DNA from: Earliella scabrosa
Taxonomy: Eukaryota > Basidiomycota > Agaricomycetes > Polyporales > Polyporaceae
Length of the DNA: 64,000 bases
Reading direction: 5' to 3'
Assembly (NCBI GenBank): GCA_022605405.1
Contig: JABYQQ010000001.1
Coordinates: 1,674,001 to 1,738,000 of the forward strand
Both the position numbers and the translations under genes were made by a program. This document shows positions 24,316 through 36,682 of this stretch, one piece after another. Below the pieces are notes generated by a model that did not search any database, was not told where the DNA came from, and saw only the letters and a list, made by a program, of their open reading frames with translations. Every line of letters begins with the position of its first letter. Within the stretch, counting starts at the first letter, position 1.

Positions 24316-25450
24316 GATAATCAGGGCCTCATTGCTGTGCGAAAAGAGGTGGTTGCGAGAAGAGGTGGTGGTCGGGAAGAAAGGCGCGACACGCGTAGCC
24401 GCCCATGACGCGCGTAGGCGCCAGGCTCACGCGACAAGTTGAAGCTGACTTAACTTATGACTACATACACACTCATACACACCGGGGGCATGACCCCATG
24501 TAAGTAGAACTAGTAGTAGTGTATATACCGTGCATCTGAGAGCTCTGCCCCTAGCTCAACTGGTCATTCGAACAACTACGAATAATACTTATTCTACCAG
24601 TACCAGCGGATGATACTGATGGCGTTCTTGTCAACCCAAGCCCCACCCACCCCCAAGTTACAGGCGCCAACGTTAACAGCGAAGGGGTACGTCGACCCAG
24701 AGGACGGACTGCATCATGGCAAGCCTTAAGTGGTCCCAATTATGTCGTCAAGTATGCTTGGCACTTCGTTGTCGTGACGGACACATCGGAAGTGTTGGCT
24801 CGTCGGTATGCCACGGGGTTTGCTCACAGACTTCGCGAGTTATGTTTCGGTTGCGGCATTCAGGTCAAGTGTGGGGTTGTGTACTACCAGTCCTTGGCGG
24901 TCAGTACAAGACACCATCGGAATGCATGATGACACACCGTCTCGCCTCGCAAACCTCGGAACTCGTTGATAATCGTCCAGCTTCCATGTGACGGACGCCA
25001 CTTCCAGCCCTATAGAACGATCATAGCAAAGCTCGATTGCATTGGGAAAGCATGAAAGCAGTGTACAGAAAGCGACCTAGTCTACAGTCCCACACGAGTG
25101 ACCAGTCCTTGAGGAGATCCAAACGGTCCATCGCGCCCCGACCCCGAAGGCATCATCCATCGGGGGAGGCGCGCGCACAGACGCCTTTGCGCGGTGCAAC
25201 GCGCAATGCGAATGGCTCGAAGGACACGCCCAGTCGTAGGCATGGGTGCATCCTGGCATGCCACACACTGTATCACGCCGAGAACGAGCCATCTCAGTCA
25301 GCAGTCATACGGAGATCCGACCTTCGGTGGCACACTAGGCTGAGGGGGAGAGGATCCGAGCGAGCAGCGAGCTCCGCTCGGAGGGACGAGCACAAGCCAG
25401 AAGAGAGTCTTCTGTGGTTCCTAGGTGCAGAACTGCTGTCGGGTGAGATG
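24316..25450. other. Intergenic region between two - strand genes
   Basis: About 1.1 kb that should hold the ATRIP promoter and the UPF2 3' end. Short frames occur on both strands, with no motif that supports a gene. Confidence 0.45.
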
Positions 25451-28400
25451 CTAGCCAGCGAGTCGTATCTTGATGGGACCTTGCCGGCTGCGCGCCTCGA
25501 GTGCTGCAAGTTGGGATGTCAGAGTGCGCCAATGCTGGACAAGCGGACAAAGATACTCACCTTTGAGTTCTTCAGCCTCCTCGCGTTGTTCATAGTTGAG
25601 CACGAGCCTCTTCAGGTGTTGCTGTTCAACCTTGTCTTGCATCTGTGCAGTCCGAGTCTGAACGGCGAGCGCAGACTCCGCAGGGATGGCGATCTGGCGC
25701 GTCTGCGGACTGGTCTTAGCGACCAGCTTATTACAAGATCTCTTGAATGGACGGACCTGTTGTTTGTTACCCCTCTTCGTAAACAGCGTAAAGTTCATGA
25801 CGTCAGGATCTTTGGCTCCCTCAGCACCAGGTTCGCCGTCGTCGTCGGCTTCCTCGTTACGCTTCTTGCGCAACACAGGGGGTGGCAGCGTAGTGTCCCA
25901 CAAAGCCAAGGCCGTCTTCTTGTCGACCTTGCGTGAGTCCCCTGACGTGTCGGTGACCAGTTTGGCAAGTTCCTTAGCAAACTCGGCGTCATCCTCTTCA
26001 GATGGACCAAGGTTATCATGGATTGAAGTCGACTTGAGAAGCACAGCTTCAGGAGAAGGAGCGCGCTCGTCGATCTGCAAGTTCATCAGTACAAGGATAT
26101 TAGAGACCATCATGGACATACCGGTGATTCAAGTTGCATCTGCTCTTCATCGTCGTCCTCGATACCTCCCCGCTCCTTATCTTCATCATCGTCATCTCCG
26201 CCGCTCTCTTCACCGCTGTCATCTCCGTCACCACCGTCGAGGGTATGTACTAGCAAACCGTCAGCGATAGGTCAGATCTACACACTTCACATAAGTAGTA
26301 CTCACTCCCAGCGCTCTGAAGGGCAACAGTGATCATCTCGTCGACCGCGATAGCAGCCTCCTCAAACGTCTTGTACAGCGTCATCTTTGGTCTCACCGCC
26401 TGCGCGAATTACTGTCGTCAGCATCCTGGCTCCGGCATTTAACATCACCAGAAGGCGCGAAACGCACCTCGAGCGAGTCAGAGAGCATGAACTCCACGTC
26501 CATAGGCAGCGGCTGCTTCGACAGCACATACATCTGGAAGAACATAAGGAAGTTGTCGAGCTTCCTCTGTTGCGACCCGCGGTCGAAGCACATTCCGCAC
26601 GTGTCCAGCAGAACGCACACCAAGCGGATGCGGAAGAAGTCGTCCGGCATATCGATGGGGCTCGGTTGCCCAGGCATGGGTCGACCTTCGGCTGCACATC
26701 AAGAATCAGCACATCGGGTCAAGTACAGAGAACAAAGCGGAAGACTCACGATGGCCGAACGTGACAAGCGTCCAAAGCGTGTCGAAGATAATCCCGCTCG
26801 AGATGAGCCTATAGATATACAACTCCCCCAGGAATTTCATAGATGCGATCCGCCGCTGATTCATGCTGTACATGTTCGACTCCAGCCCGCGCCTGATATC
26901 CTCGAGGACCTGGTCGACGACGCCGATGGAGAACGCCGGGTGGTACCGCTGCAGATCGTACGTGAGCATCGCGAGGAGCGAGATGTGGCCATACTTGATC
27001 TTCCACGGTTTCGTGAACACCTTGTGCAGCGTGCGAAGGACCACGGGATCCGACCAATCAAGCTTGCGCAGGAGCTTCAGCACTTTGTCGATCGTCTTCT
27101 TGGTGAGAACGTCAAAGATGAGGTGTCGGATGAACAGTTCCATGGGTGTGCGCTCCTTGACCTGCCGTGCAGCACGCTCGGGTGGGTTGCACTGGATATA
27201 TGCGCATAAGCTGGGCTGTCATGATACTGGGATCGAGATACACACCTGATAGTATGCGTTCTCAAGCAGGAGCAACTGGCGCTGGTCGAAATGCTGCATG
27301 CTCTGCTTCCTCCGCATTAGCTCGATCATCTTGCTGAACGGCTCGCGCGTGTCCTCGCTCCTCAACAGAAAGCGCCCGCATCCCTCCAGCAGCATCGCGA
27401 GATTCTCCACATTTGTTCCAGAAAAGTCGTCCAGGCAGACCTTGAACATGTGCAGGATGACATGCGGCGGGACGACACGGAACTTTGTCAGGTTCGACAG
27501 GAAGGTGATGTTGCGCATCCGGACCTCCGAAAGCTCCTTCACGACGTTCTTCTTACGCTGCAAGTATCGGAACTCCTCGTCCAACTGAGACACCGAGGCA
27601 GACGTCAGCTGTATGAGCAACAGTGCAGTGTACGGAGGTATGCACCGAAGCGACGACTTCGCTGCCAATGTCCGGCATGTAGCGATTCAAGATGGCAATG
27701 AGACGGGCATAGTGAGGGAGCAGATCCGTCCGGTTCTTGGGTATCTGGCTCATGAACTTGACGAGCCTCTTCCGCGCAGCCTTAGAGTTCAAGAACGCAA
27801 AGTCAACAGCAGCCTGGTCGATGAGTGTCCGGTTCGTGGCGTCTGGAAGCCGTGCAAGAAGGGCAGTGAGGAGCTGAGAAGGTCCCTGCGGAGCCAGCTG
27901 CGGTGTATTGGACGGCGACTCCTTCGGGGTGCCCGGAGTAGGCGTCGGAACGCTTCAACGAGGGTCAGCCATGCAGACGCATCCATACGAAACCACAGGA
28001 ACACCAACTCGTCCGCGTTGTCGTCCCCAACCCCAACCTCCTCTCCATTCCCGTTGATGATCACATTTCCGTCTGCATCGATCTTCATCTCGGCGAGCTC
28101 CTCTTCCAGTTTCCGCACCTCCTCTTCCACTCGTTCCTTCTCCTTTCGCTCCTTCTCCTTGCCGTCGTCTTTCGTCTCGTCTCCCTCTCCCTCGAGACCC
28201 AGCACGCTCCGCGGCACATAGTCCTTCAGGTCGGGAATCTCCTCGAAGAACCTCCGCTCCTCTTCGTCCTCCCACTTACCTCCTCCACCAGTCATCTCGT
28301 CCCCGTCACCACCCATCCCGCCCAACCCAGTGTTCATGCCGATCTGGATCGACTCCGATTTCTGAGACGCGGTCTTGAGGGTGGGCATGGGGAGGTATAG

Positions 28401-29685
28401 CTGCTCCGAGAGGCTATCGCACACTTGTCACTGAACCGGAGGAGCATAGAGAGGGTGGTAGCACACGAACCTTTGGCAACTTGCGAGCAGCTTCTCGTAG
28501 CTCTTCGTCATCTTCTCATACGCCTGTTGCCTGTCTTCGAATATCTCCCCTGACCGAATGTATGCTTCATGATTCTTCCGGTCTTGCTCTTGCAGGCGCT
28601 ACATCGTACTTGAGCCCGGAGGATTAGGGGTAGGAGACGGATGGCTTACGTTGTGCTCGATGACCAACTTCTTGGCGACGTTGTCAAAATAACCTTCGCA
28701 CATCTTCTTAAACCGGTCCCGGATCTCTTTCTCCACCAATTCCTCGCTCTCGTTGATGAGCGCCGGGAACGCGCCATTTGTCTGGGAAGCTTCTTCGCTG
28801 GCGTTGCCCGAAAGCGTCCCTGGCTCGGAGCCTGCAGAGATTTGTTTCGAGGACGACGGCGGGACGATTCCAAGATAAGGGCGAGAATAAGACTTGAGGA
28901 AGACCAGCAGCAGTGGGAGGGAGGACAGCGAAGGGTCATTTGATAGCTTGAAGGCCGACATGAAGTAGGATACAGCGCATACAACGACACGGACGTACCA
29001 GATCCCTGACGGTCTTCATGATGAACTCCCCGCCGCTCCTCTCTCCATCCCGGATGATTCCCACCAAAGCGAGCTCGGCGCAAACACGCAGAACCGGTCG
29101 CTGTCGCGACACACGAACAGAATCTTCCCTCTCACGTTGTTCCGGTGTCAGTGCGGCCAGTGCGGCGCGCGATGGAGGGGCGAGAGCTGCAGTGAGAGTG
29201 GATACGATCGCAGGAGTAAATGTCTTGGGGAACCGGCCATGTAGTGCAGAGATGACCTGTGAAAGAGCGCATACATGCAGGTCAATGACTGCACGAGATC
29301 GTTCCGAATCCCGATACACACACCTCGACCGCGCTCCAGACGTCCTTCTCCGTCTTGCACTTGAGGATACCCTCTGCGACTGCGCCCACAATCTCATCCA
29401 CATACTTCTCGAGAGTAAGCGAGTCGATGTCCTTCAAGATCTGGTCGCGGTTTTCTTGTCCTACGGACTGGCGCATACGCTTAATCAGCGCGGTATGCCT
29501 CTTGAGCGAGGAGTCGAGTGTCTTGGCCGGTTCTGAACGACAAGTCAACATCCCCCAAGTTCCCCAGCTTCGTGCGACAGACCTTTGCCAGCTTGTGTGA
29601 GGTTCAACTCCTTCAGCGCAGCCCGCTTTGCCCGACGCGTCTGCTCCTCGTCCGCCTTGGATTGTACCACACCATTCTGCTCCAT
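25451..29685 (-). CDS. UPF2: Regulator of nonsense transcripts 2 (UPF2/NMD2)
   Basis: The core adaptor of nonsense-mediated mRNA decay. It binds UPF3 through MIF4G domain 3 and UPF1 through its C-terminus, in the cytoplasm. The start at 29685 gives MEQNGVVQSKADEEQ; a 49-bp intron then leads to the first MIF4G domain (EPAKTLDSSLKRHTALIKRM to about 28.6 kb). An acidic Lys/Glu-rich linker follows at 28.3-28.05 kb. The second MIF4G (27.9-27.2 kb) has FMSQIPKNRTDLLPHYARL and EVRMRNITFLSNLTKFRVVP. The third (27.15-26.45 kb) has TPMELFIRHLIFDVL and FRIRLVCVLLDTCGMCFDRG. An Asp/Glu-rich stretch lies at 26.2 kb. The C-terminal UPF1-binding region has DPDVMNFTLFTKRGNKQQ and LKRLVLNYEQREEAEE. A last short exon, joined by CTTGCAG, ends at 25451. 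There are at least a dozen short introns. The gene appears intact. Confidence 0.93.
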
Positions 29686-30719
29686 GTCGGTAGTCGAAGG
29701 GTTATAATACAAGATAAAGCTGTAGCAATGAGTTGGAGAGCGTTACATGAAGATGGGTGAACGAGAGCAAGAAGCAGGATGGGTGGGGAGTTGAGGAGGA
29801 GGATGAACTTGAAGTGCTTGCCAAACAGGAAAGCAGCCGCTAGCGCCTGTGGAAATGTTTCGGGACCGCCCATATAGGCGCCCACACAATACTCCGTTCT
29901 ACCAACTCTGAGCAATACGAGGCCAGGTTGAGTAGTTCTCTTATGTATTGAGTTCCTTAAGCAGTGCGAGTACTATGAAACTAACCTGATCACTTAGGTT
30001 ACATGCAAGACTACTCTAGCTCAGTACTGGGGCCAGCAAACTGTGGTGGAAAGACGCTGCCTGAGTCATGCTTACTGCCCAGGACTGTATGGGTTGCAGA
30101 TAGTACTTATCCATCGGAGGTAAGTTGCTTCGATATGCTGAAGAAAGTACTGTTGAGCCTGATCTATCTAGGTAGCTGACCGATATACCTGTTTCGGGTA
30201 CAGAGGGATCGTCACTATTGAATAGTTGAACTGTCGTGAGTACCGAGTACACTGCTTCTTCTGTTACCCGGGCCCAATGGCGCCAGGTCGGCAGTGCTGC
30301 CGACGTGCACGGACATAGACGTTGACTCCGAACGTACTACTAGAGACTGGACAGTATCCGGACCCAGCGCTGAGTGCGTACCGGAAGATGTTGAACTTCA
30401 ACCATCTCTCTCCCACGCTGACAGCCATCTCGTAACTACTAGGGTCAACCAGAGAGTAATTCATGCAGGTAAGGCTCCATTGCTGGAAGTGCCATATTGC
30501 TCCCGCGTCCTGATGCCGCATGCGTGCAAACGTTCGGTAATGTTGGATGAGCCACATAGCCGGACCATAATACGGTGGCTGTGCCCTGTTTCTCGGGATC
30601 ACCGCACACATGTTCGTGGGCGGGCTGTCAGTGACTGAGAGTCTGAGACTTCCTTCTTTTGGTTCACTCCCACCACCACCATCGGAACCCCAATCGCCCA
30701 CATATCACCCGGTCCTGGA
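29686..30719. other. Divergent promoter region of UPF2 and a P450
   Basis: The two genes start on opposite strands here. A - strand frame at 30.3-30.7 kb has no recognised motif and overlaps the P450 promoter side. Nothing else can be supported. Confidence 0.45.
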
Positions 30720-30725
30720 TATAAA
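30720..30725 (+). promoter_or_regulatory. TATA box of the + strand P450
   Basis: TATAAA, 105 bases upstream of ATG 30825, with a pyrimidine-rich leader before the start. Confidence 0.55.
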
Positions 30726-30824
30726 GTGGAGGACGTCGCCGATAAGTACACTCACCTCTTCTCGACTCCCCATAACAGCTACCTCCGTACATCCTTCTCT
30801 TCTAACCCCCAAGAACATCTAAAC

Positions 30825-33191
30825 ATGGTCCTCTCACACGTGGACGGCGCGCTGGTTCTGATTGTTGGTGCGATCGTGTTCACTGTCCTGAAGGTCCTGC
30901 GAACCGTCATTCGACGCTACTTGTCACCACTCCGCTACCTAAGAGGCCCTCCACCCAACGGTCTCATCTATGGCAACATCATGCAGATGGGTCCCGACCA
31001 CATGGAACTCAACAGACAGTGGGTGAAGGAATATGGTACGAGCTTCCGCGGTACGGGCCTGTTTCTCGTCAGTATCTGCATCGCTTCGTGCCAGCGCAAG
31101 CTGGAGCGCCCATGACTTGATGTTGACAGAATGACGCGTCTAGGCTCCTCGTCTATGGACTATCGACACACGGACCATCAACCATGTGTTGACCCATTCC
31201 ACGGACTACTATAAGCCAGGAGAGAGCCGCCGAGGCCTTGCGCGCATCCTGGGTCAAGGTTCGTACCGTCTCATCCGGCTTTGACGCCACAGTACTGTCT
31301 GGCCAGGCTGAGTGCCGCAGATACAGTGCACGGACGGGTTATGCCATGATAATCATAACGCTGACGATCTCATGTGCAGGTGTACTCGTAACAGAAGGTC
31401 AGATAGTTTCAGCCATCATGTATGCAGCACTCATGACCGTATATGACATCGGCAGGCGAGAAGCACAGACAACAGGTAAGTTGAATCGTTGACACACTAC
31501 TAACAAACACTGACTGCGTGATGGTAAATAGAGACGTGTTATGGTAGGCTATTTGGAAGGATTGCATCGTCATTTGTGCTCAATGCAGTACAGAACCCCG
31601 CATTCGGCCCAACGCAGATTCGCGAGTTAACGCAGATCTTTGTGGAGAAAGCCAATGACGTGCGTGTCATGTCAACTGACCAGCCACGCGCTGGGATTCC
31701 ACGGCTTCTAACCGCCAACGTTCATGATACAGCTCTGTGCCTACTGGAACGCTCAGATAGTACAACAAGGCGGTAGCCTCCGCACCAACGTCACTGAGGG
31801 CCTGAGTAAAATGACGCTCGATGTTATCGGTCTAGCAGGTAGGCTTCCCGTCAGCGTGACCCCACCGCTCGGCCATTCATCTCCGGATCTTGCAAGGTTT
31901 CAACTACGACTTCGACGCCCTCAACCCTGACCTACCGCCCAACGAGCTCAACCGGGCGTTCCACGAGATCTTCAAGACGCCTCCCAAGTTGACTATCGCT
32001 GCCATTCTAGGAGACGCCATACCTCTCCGCATTTTCGTTCGTGTTTTCTACGGTTCATCAAGTCTCATTCTTACTGACTCTTTGGCCAACACAGCGGGAT
32101 GCGCGCACCAAGAAAGTCGACGAGGCGCGTGCGGCCATGCAGCGCATCGCGAAGCAGATCCTGAGCGAGAGGAAAGCTGAGATCAGGCGCGAATCGAGCG
32201 AGAAGGCTGGTTCCGTCGAGAAGAAGGACCTTCAGGGCCGCGACCTGCTCACCCTCCTCATTAAGGCGAACATGGCCACGGACATCCCGGAGAACCAACG
32301 CATGACTGATGACGAGGTGCTCTCGCGTGCGTATCTCTGTCCATTCCCCGTCAATGTGGTGTCGCATCGCATTGACACATGGCCCTTGTCAGAGGTCCCG
32401 ACCTTCCTCGTCGCCGGCCACGAGACCACCAGCACTTCGACGACCTGGTGTCTCTACGCCCTCACGCGCAACCCCGCCATCCAGCGCAAGCTCCGCGAGG
32501 AGCTCCTCACGCTCGACACCGAAACGCCCACAATGGAGGAACTTAACTCTCTCCCATACCTCGAGAAGGTCGTGCATGAGACGCTGCGCCTACATGCGCC
32601 CGTGACGTTCACGAGCCGAGTCGCTACGCGGGACGACGTGCTGCCCGTGAGTGCGCCATACACGGACAAGGACGGAAACGTGCGCCACGAAATCCCCATC
32701 GGCAAGGGCGACAGAGTCCTCATCCCGATCGCTGCCCTGCACACGTCTGAGGAAATTTGGGGCGCGGATGCGTTAGAATTCAAGTGCGTGTTCCTGGGCA
32801 GAGTTCGGGCGGCGTGCTGACGGGAACGAACGTACAGCCCCGATAGGTGGGACAACCCACCAGAGGCAATCAAGGCCATACCTGGAGTGTGGGGTCATCT
32901 CCTTACCTTCCTCGGTGGCCCGCACGCGTGCATCGGGTACCGCTTCTCCCTCGTCGAGTACGTGCGATTCATCCTGCGTTCCTATCTGTCATGTGCGTTC
33001 TGACAGCCAGGTTTCTCATCAGAATGAAGGCCCTAGTGTTCACTCTCGTCAGAACGTTTGAGTTCGAGCTCGCTGTCCCAGTCGAGGACATCAAGCCGTC
33101 CGGCCTCTTCATCCAGCGCCCTGCGCTTCGCAGCGAACCTGCGAAGGGCGCGCAGTTGCCTCTAATCATTCGCCCGTACAAGCGCATCTGA
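30825..33191 (+). CDS. Cytochrome P450 (basidiomycete family with many small exons)
   Basis: A haem-thiolate monooxygenase with an N-terminal anchor ([16 protein letters not shown]) and the [11 protein letters not shown] hinge. Exons recovered by motif include [18 protein letters not shown] (from about 31.14 kb), then three tiny exons at 31380-31397, 31456-31475 and 31532-31543. These join in frame to read GVLVTEGEKHRQQRRVM, followed by [16 protein letters not shown] from 31594. Later parts are the I-helix [12 protein letters not shown], the ExxR motif ETLR, the PERF-equivalent [10 protein letters not shown], and the haem loop [17 protein letters not shown]. It ends at PYKRI with the stop at 33189-33191. 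All catalytic motifs are present despite many in-frame stops in the unspliced sequence, so the gene is probably functional. There is no sequence closeness to the P450 at 12.4 kb. The substrate is unknown. Confidence 0.88.
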
Positions 33192-36100
33192 TGAACCTGT
33201 TGTGAGAGCGGGTTCCCCTACTGGTACATAACGGGCCACCGTCAGTTCTATGATGATTCTATGACTTCATGCACCCACAAGTGATTGTGAGATAGGATGT
33301 GCGTGCTTGGAAGACGGGGTTTGTTCCATTGATTTTCGCTGACGGACCCGAGGTGTGATAGACCAGTCTTACTCGTAGTGGTGTATCAACTTTCTCCTTC
33401 CCACCTTGGCACATGGCGCTCACCTCAACTCGTGTAAAGCAGCAACGAGTACAGGGATTCGAGAATCGCACGTGCGTGAGCGTGCGCGAGGTGATTTTTG
33501 TCGTTGTGGTCAATATCCCTCTTAGATACATGTGTCCGTACGAGCGTACACGCACGAACTTGGCCGATGCGTTCAACAGCGTCACATGGATACAATCGCA
33601 GTAGATCGACTGGTCTATACCCGAACTCACTTGAGCCTCTGAGGTATATCCTCCCAATCTCACGCATTGGATTAAGTACGGAGGACAGTGCTGAGGACGT
33701 GCCATAGGAGTAGAAACTCTTTTACCGAACGGAGATGATAGGCTCTCGCTCATGCTAGCAACCCCCAGGGGCCAGAGGTGCTGCTTCTTTCAATCTGGAT
33801 CCGATTCTGAAGTTCGTGATGACTATGCGTACCAAGTCGACACCGAATGTTGCTGTACTAAGAGTAGTACGTTACCATGAATCGGTCGAGCTGTGCACAT
33901 TCCGACGGACGTCATGCCTTCGGGTTCGCACCAGCAGGGCGGGCGCAGCCTTGCGCGCAGAGATGGTAGGCCTAGAAGGATTGATAGCGTAACGACTGTA
34001 GTGTACGGTTCCAGAGCTTGGGGCCCCGGAATGCGTGATGGGTCATGGTGGGCAGCAAGTTTGCAAGCCTGCGATCGTGTCGAGGAACCTCCCACGTCCA
34101 TAAAGGTGAACCGTATGCAGGGTATATGCGCTGGATCGGCAGATGCGGCCGACAAGTTGAACATCCAGGCTCAACTGTGCGACCGACCAGGCCTGCGAAT
34201 TTGAACATCTTCGAAGTTGGGTCCTGTCGGATTCGTGCATGTTGAAGACCTGCGATTGGAATCGTAGGTTTCCATCGTGTCCCTGGACCGACTTTAACTT
34301 GTTTGAAAGACCCCGACGACTCGGAAGAGCTGGTGTATGCGCTCACCAGTGGCCGCCCGTGCTTTGGCACGCACCATGTCATCAGTACAGGAACCCCACT
34401 GACGCAAACACTTACTAGCTGAGAGTCTCATGGGCCGGCACGAGCTCGCACTTCCAACTCAACACCGGGACCTTCGACCTCGAGCGTTTGCCAAGCCGCT
34501 GTGGGAGCTCCGAACAACAAGCGCGAGGTACACCGCGTGGAGCGAATCCGAGTCTGCCTCTCAGTGCTCACTGAGCGAAGAAGTACTTACCACTGTTTCC
34601 TCGTTGGTCAAATTCGCGAGTATTTGCGATGGATCCCAATGCCCCAATGCTCCGACTCGGACCTAGACGCTGCGTTGACGTATCAGTGATTGTGAGTCCG
34701 TACGCGAGGCCAAGTACTCACCCCGGTTCCGGGTCTTTCGCCACGAGGCGGAGGATGCAATAGGAGTTGCAGGTCGAGGATATGGATCGTCACCGGAGAC
34801 AACTGTCACCGTACCACACACTACGATGGGCCTCGCACGCCTGTCGTCGACGTCAATGTTTCGTGCCTTGACACCGCCTGAGGGTTGTTGACGGGCGCGG
34901 GGCGAGCTCGTTGACGCGAAGCTGTGCTGAGCCGTTCGAGTTGATGACCGTGGAGGATTGGGTTCTCGTCGTTGTCTGCGCCTGTGTTGAGTTAGATGTA
35001 GGATACGCTGTGAAGATTTTGAAGAAGATATGGTTCATCGTACTATCCGGAGGCATGGATGGTGGCATGGTGATGAGGGCATATTATGAGCGACATGATC
35101 GTGTCGAGCCTGAGCACAGTGCTGTATTCAAATGGGTAATCAAATAACGAATATAGGCACGGCGCGAAGGAAAGGGTACAGCCTGGAGTACAAGCAGCGA
35201 GCCGCATGTCCACGCTGGAACAGCGCAGAGATAGGGAGCTACATGAGACTTTCAAAGGCATATTTGGATGAACAAAGACCAAGAACTCCGGATAGTAGAC
35301 ATATCAGTGATATAGTTACTTGCACAGCCTACCAAGCACTGACGGTGCGTCGTCGAACGTCTGAAAAGCAGTCCGCGTGAGTGTGAAACATCCATAAAGC
35401 ACCGAAGTCATGACAGAGCGAGGATTACTAGCACTCACCGGCCACACGCCTGCGGTCAGAGGAGAAGGGCGCGCAAAGGCGAGGCAGTGTCCGCTGTTCC
35501 GTGAAGGCCGAAGAGGGCGCGAACCAAGGACCAAAATGGAGCAGGAGCCTCGACGTGCCTAACTCGACGTTCGGACGGTGATTGTCGCAATGTCGCGGCC
35601 TGAGGAAGCTTGAGTTGTCATGAGGTGGGCGCGGGGCGGCTGGCAGCGATGTTGGATGGGCGTATCGCCATGAGGATCTCTATGGCAAATTGGCACATGC
35701 ATGGCAGAGATGTGGGTACAGGTGTACAACATTGGCTGGATTGGGTGTGCGTAGGCAAGATCGTCGCGTGCCGCGTCCGTCGGGATCCATCATGTCGACA
35801 ATTGCACGTCGCGACAGTCTCTGAGTCCCCGGCTCTCCCAGCTCTGGCATCCCGCTTGACGTGGTATGTACATATCCTCCTTGGGTTCGCACATAAACCA
35901 TCATGTAGGCGGTGTCGGCGCCACCTCGTACGTACGTACAGACCCTGGATGCATGTTGTCAATGTCAAATAACAGCAAGTGAGCAGCAAACTCAACGTTC
36001 GTACGCAGAACCCGTCCAAGCGACTGCCTCCATCATGGCGGACGCGCGCTGAGATGATCCAAGGCATTGAAGACTCGCTTTGTGCGCCGCGATGACCGAA

Positions 36101-36585
36101 GTCAATCTTTGATGATGAGCTGGTGAACGCCGGGAGGCCCGAGGAGAGCTGATATTTGAGGAGCGCATGGCTGAAGTTTGAACCATGACGGAGTTAACAG
36201 GAACGATTGGAAGGGAGCAATGCAGCATCAGCGTAGCGCGACATGGCGTTGATGAGATCTCCATGGCTCCCAGCAACGCCACTGCGCAGTGGATGAGGAG
36301 GAACCGGGTCATCGCAGTCGCGCCGCTATTGCGAACGGTGGTGTTTAGGTGTAATCGCGAGTAGTCATTCGCATTCGGGCTAGGCTGAACACGTCCAAAG
36401 CAATCGCGTTCGAGAGGTCAGCGCACGTTCTGGCTCGCACTGCCCGCTGATAGCCTCGCGCGGACTAGAACGCGGGTGGTGAGCATGAAACAAGGGCGAG
36501 ACGAGGACGAGCGACGCGCGAGCTCGGACGAGGACGAGCGCGCAAATGGACTGATGAGATGATCATGATGGATCGCGCACCTGAA
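33192..36585. other. 3.4 kb gene-poor region
   Basis: Only short frames occur, many overlapping on both strands. Weak candidates are a - strand 106-codon frame at 36312-35992 with a signal-like start (MTRFLLIHCAVALLGAM) and a - strand 71-codon Ser/Thr-rich frame at 35068-34853. Neither has a recognised family, intron support or cysteine pattern. The region may contain decayed elements or non-coding transcription units. Confidence 0.4.
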
Positions 36586-36591
36586 TATATA
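36586..36591 (+). promoter_or_regulatory. TATA box of the amidohydrolase-fold gene
   Basis: TATATA, 97 bases upstream of ATG 36683. Confidence 0.5.
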
Positions 36592-36682
36592 CTCCATCCC
36601 CGCCTTCCGCCCCTCACCTCCTCCACCGTCCCCCGTGCTCTCTTCTTCCCGGACCACCACGTCCACCACCACCACAAACGCG

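Noticed and set aside
24552..24563. A-box-like sequence TAGCTCAACTGG suggesting a tRNA gene
   Set aside because: No matching B box (GGTTCGAnnCC type) at the right distance and no cloverleaf could be folded by eye.
31130..31560. In-frame stops suggesting that the + strand P450 is a pseudogene
   Set aside because: All stops fall in short introns with proper GT..AG borders; spliced exons give an unbroken, motif-complete protein.
34853..35068. 71-codon - strand frame, considered as a mating pheromone precursor
   Set aside because: It lacks the C-terminal CaaX motif and typical precursor layout.
35992..36312. 106-codon - strand frame with a signal-like N-terminus
   Set aside because: No cysteine pattern, unclear cleavage site and no splice or family support.
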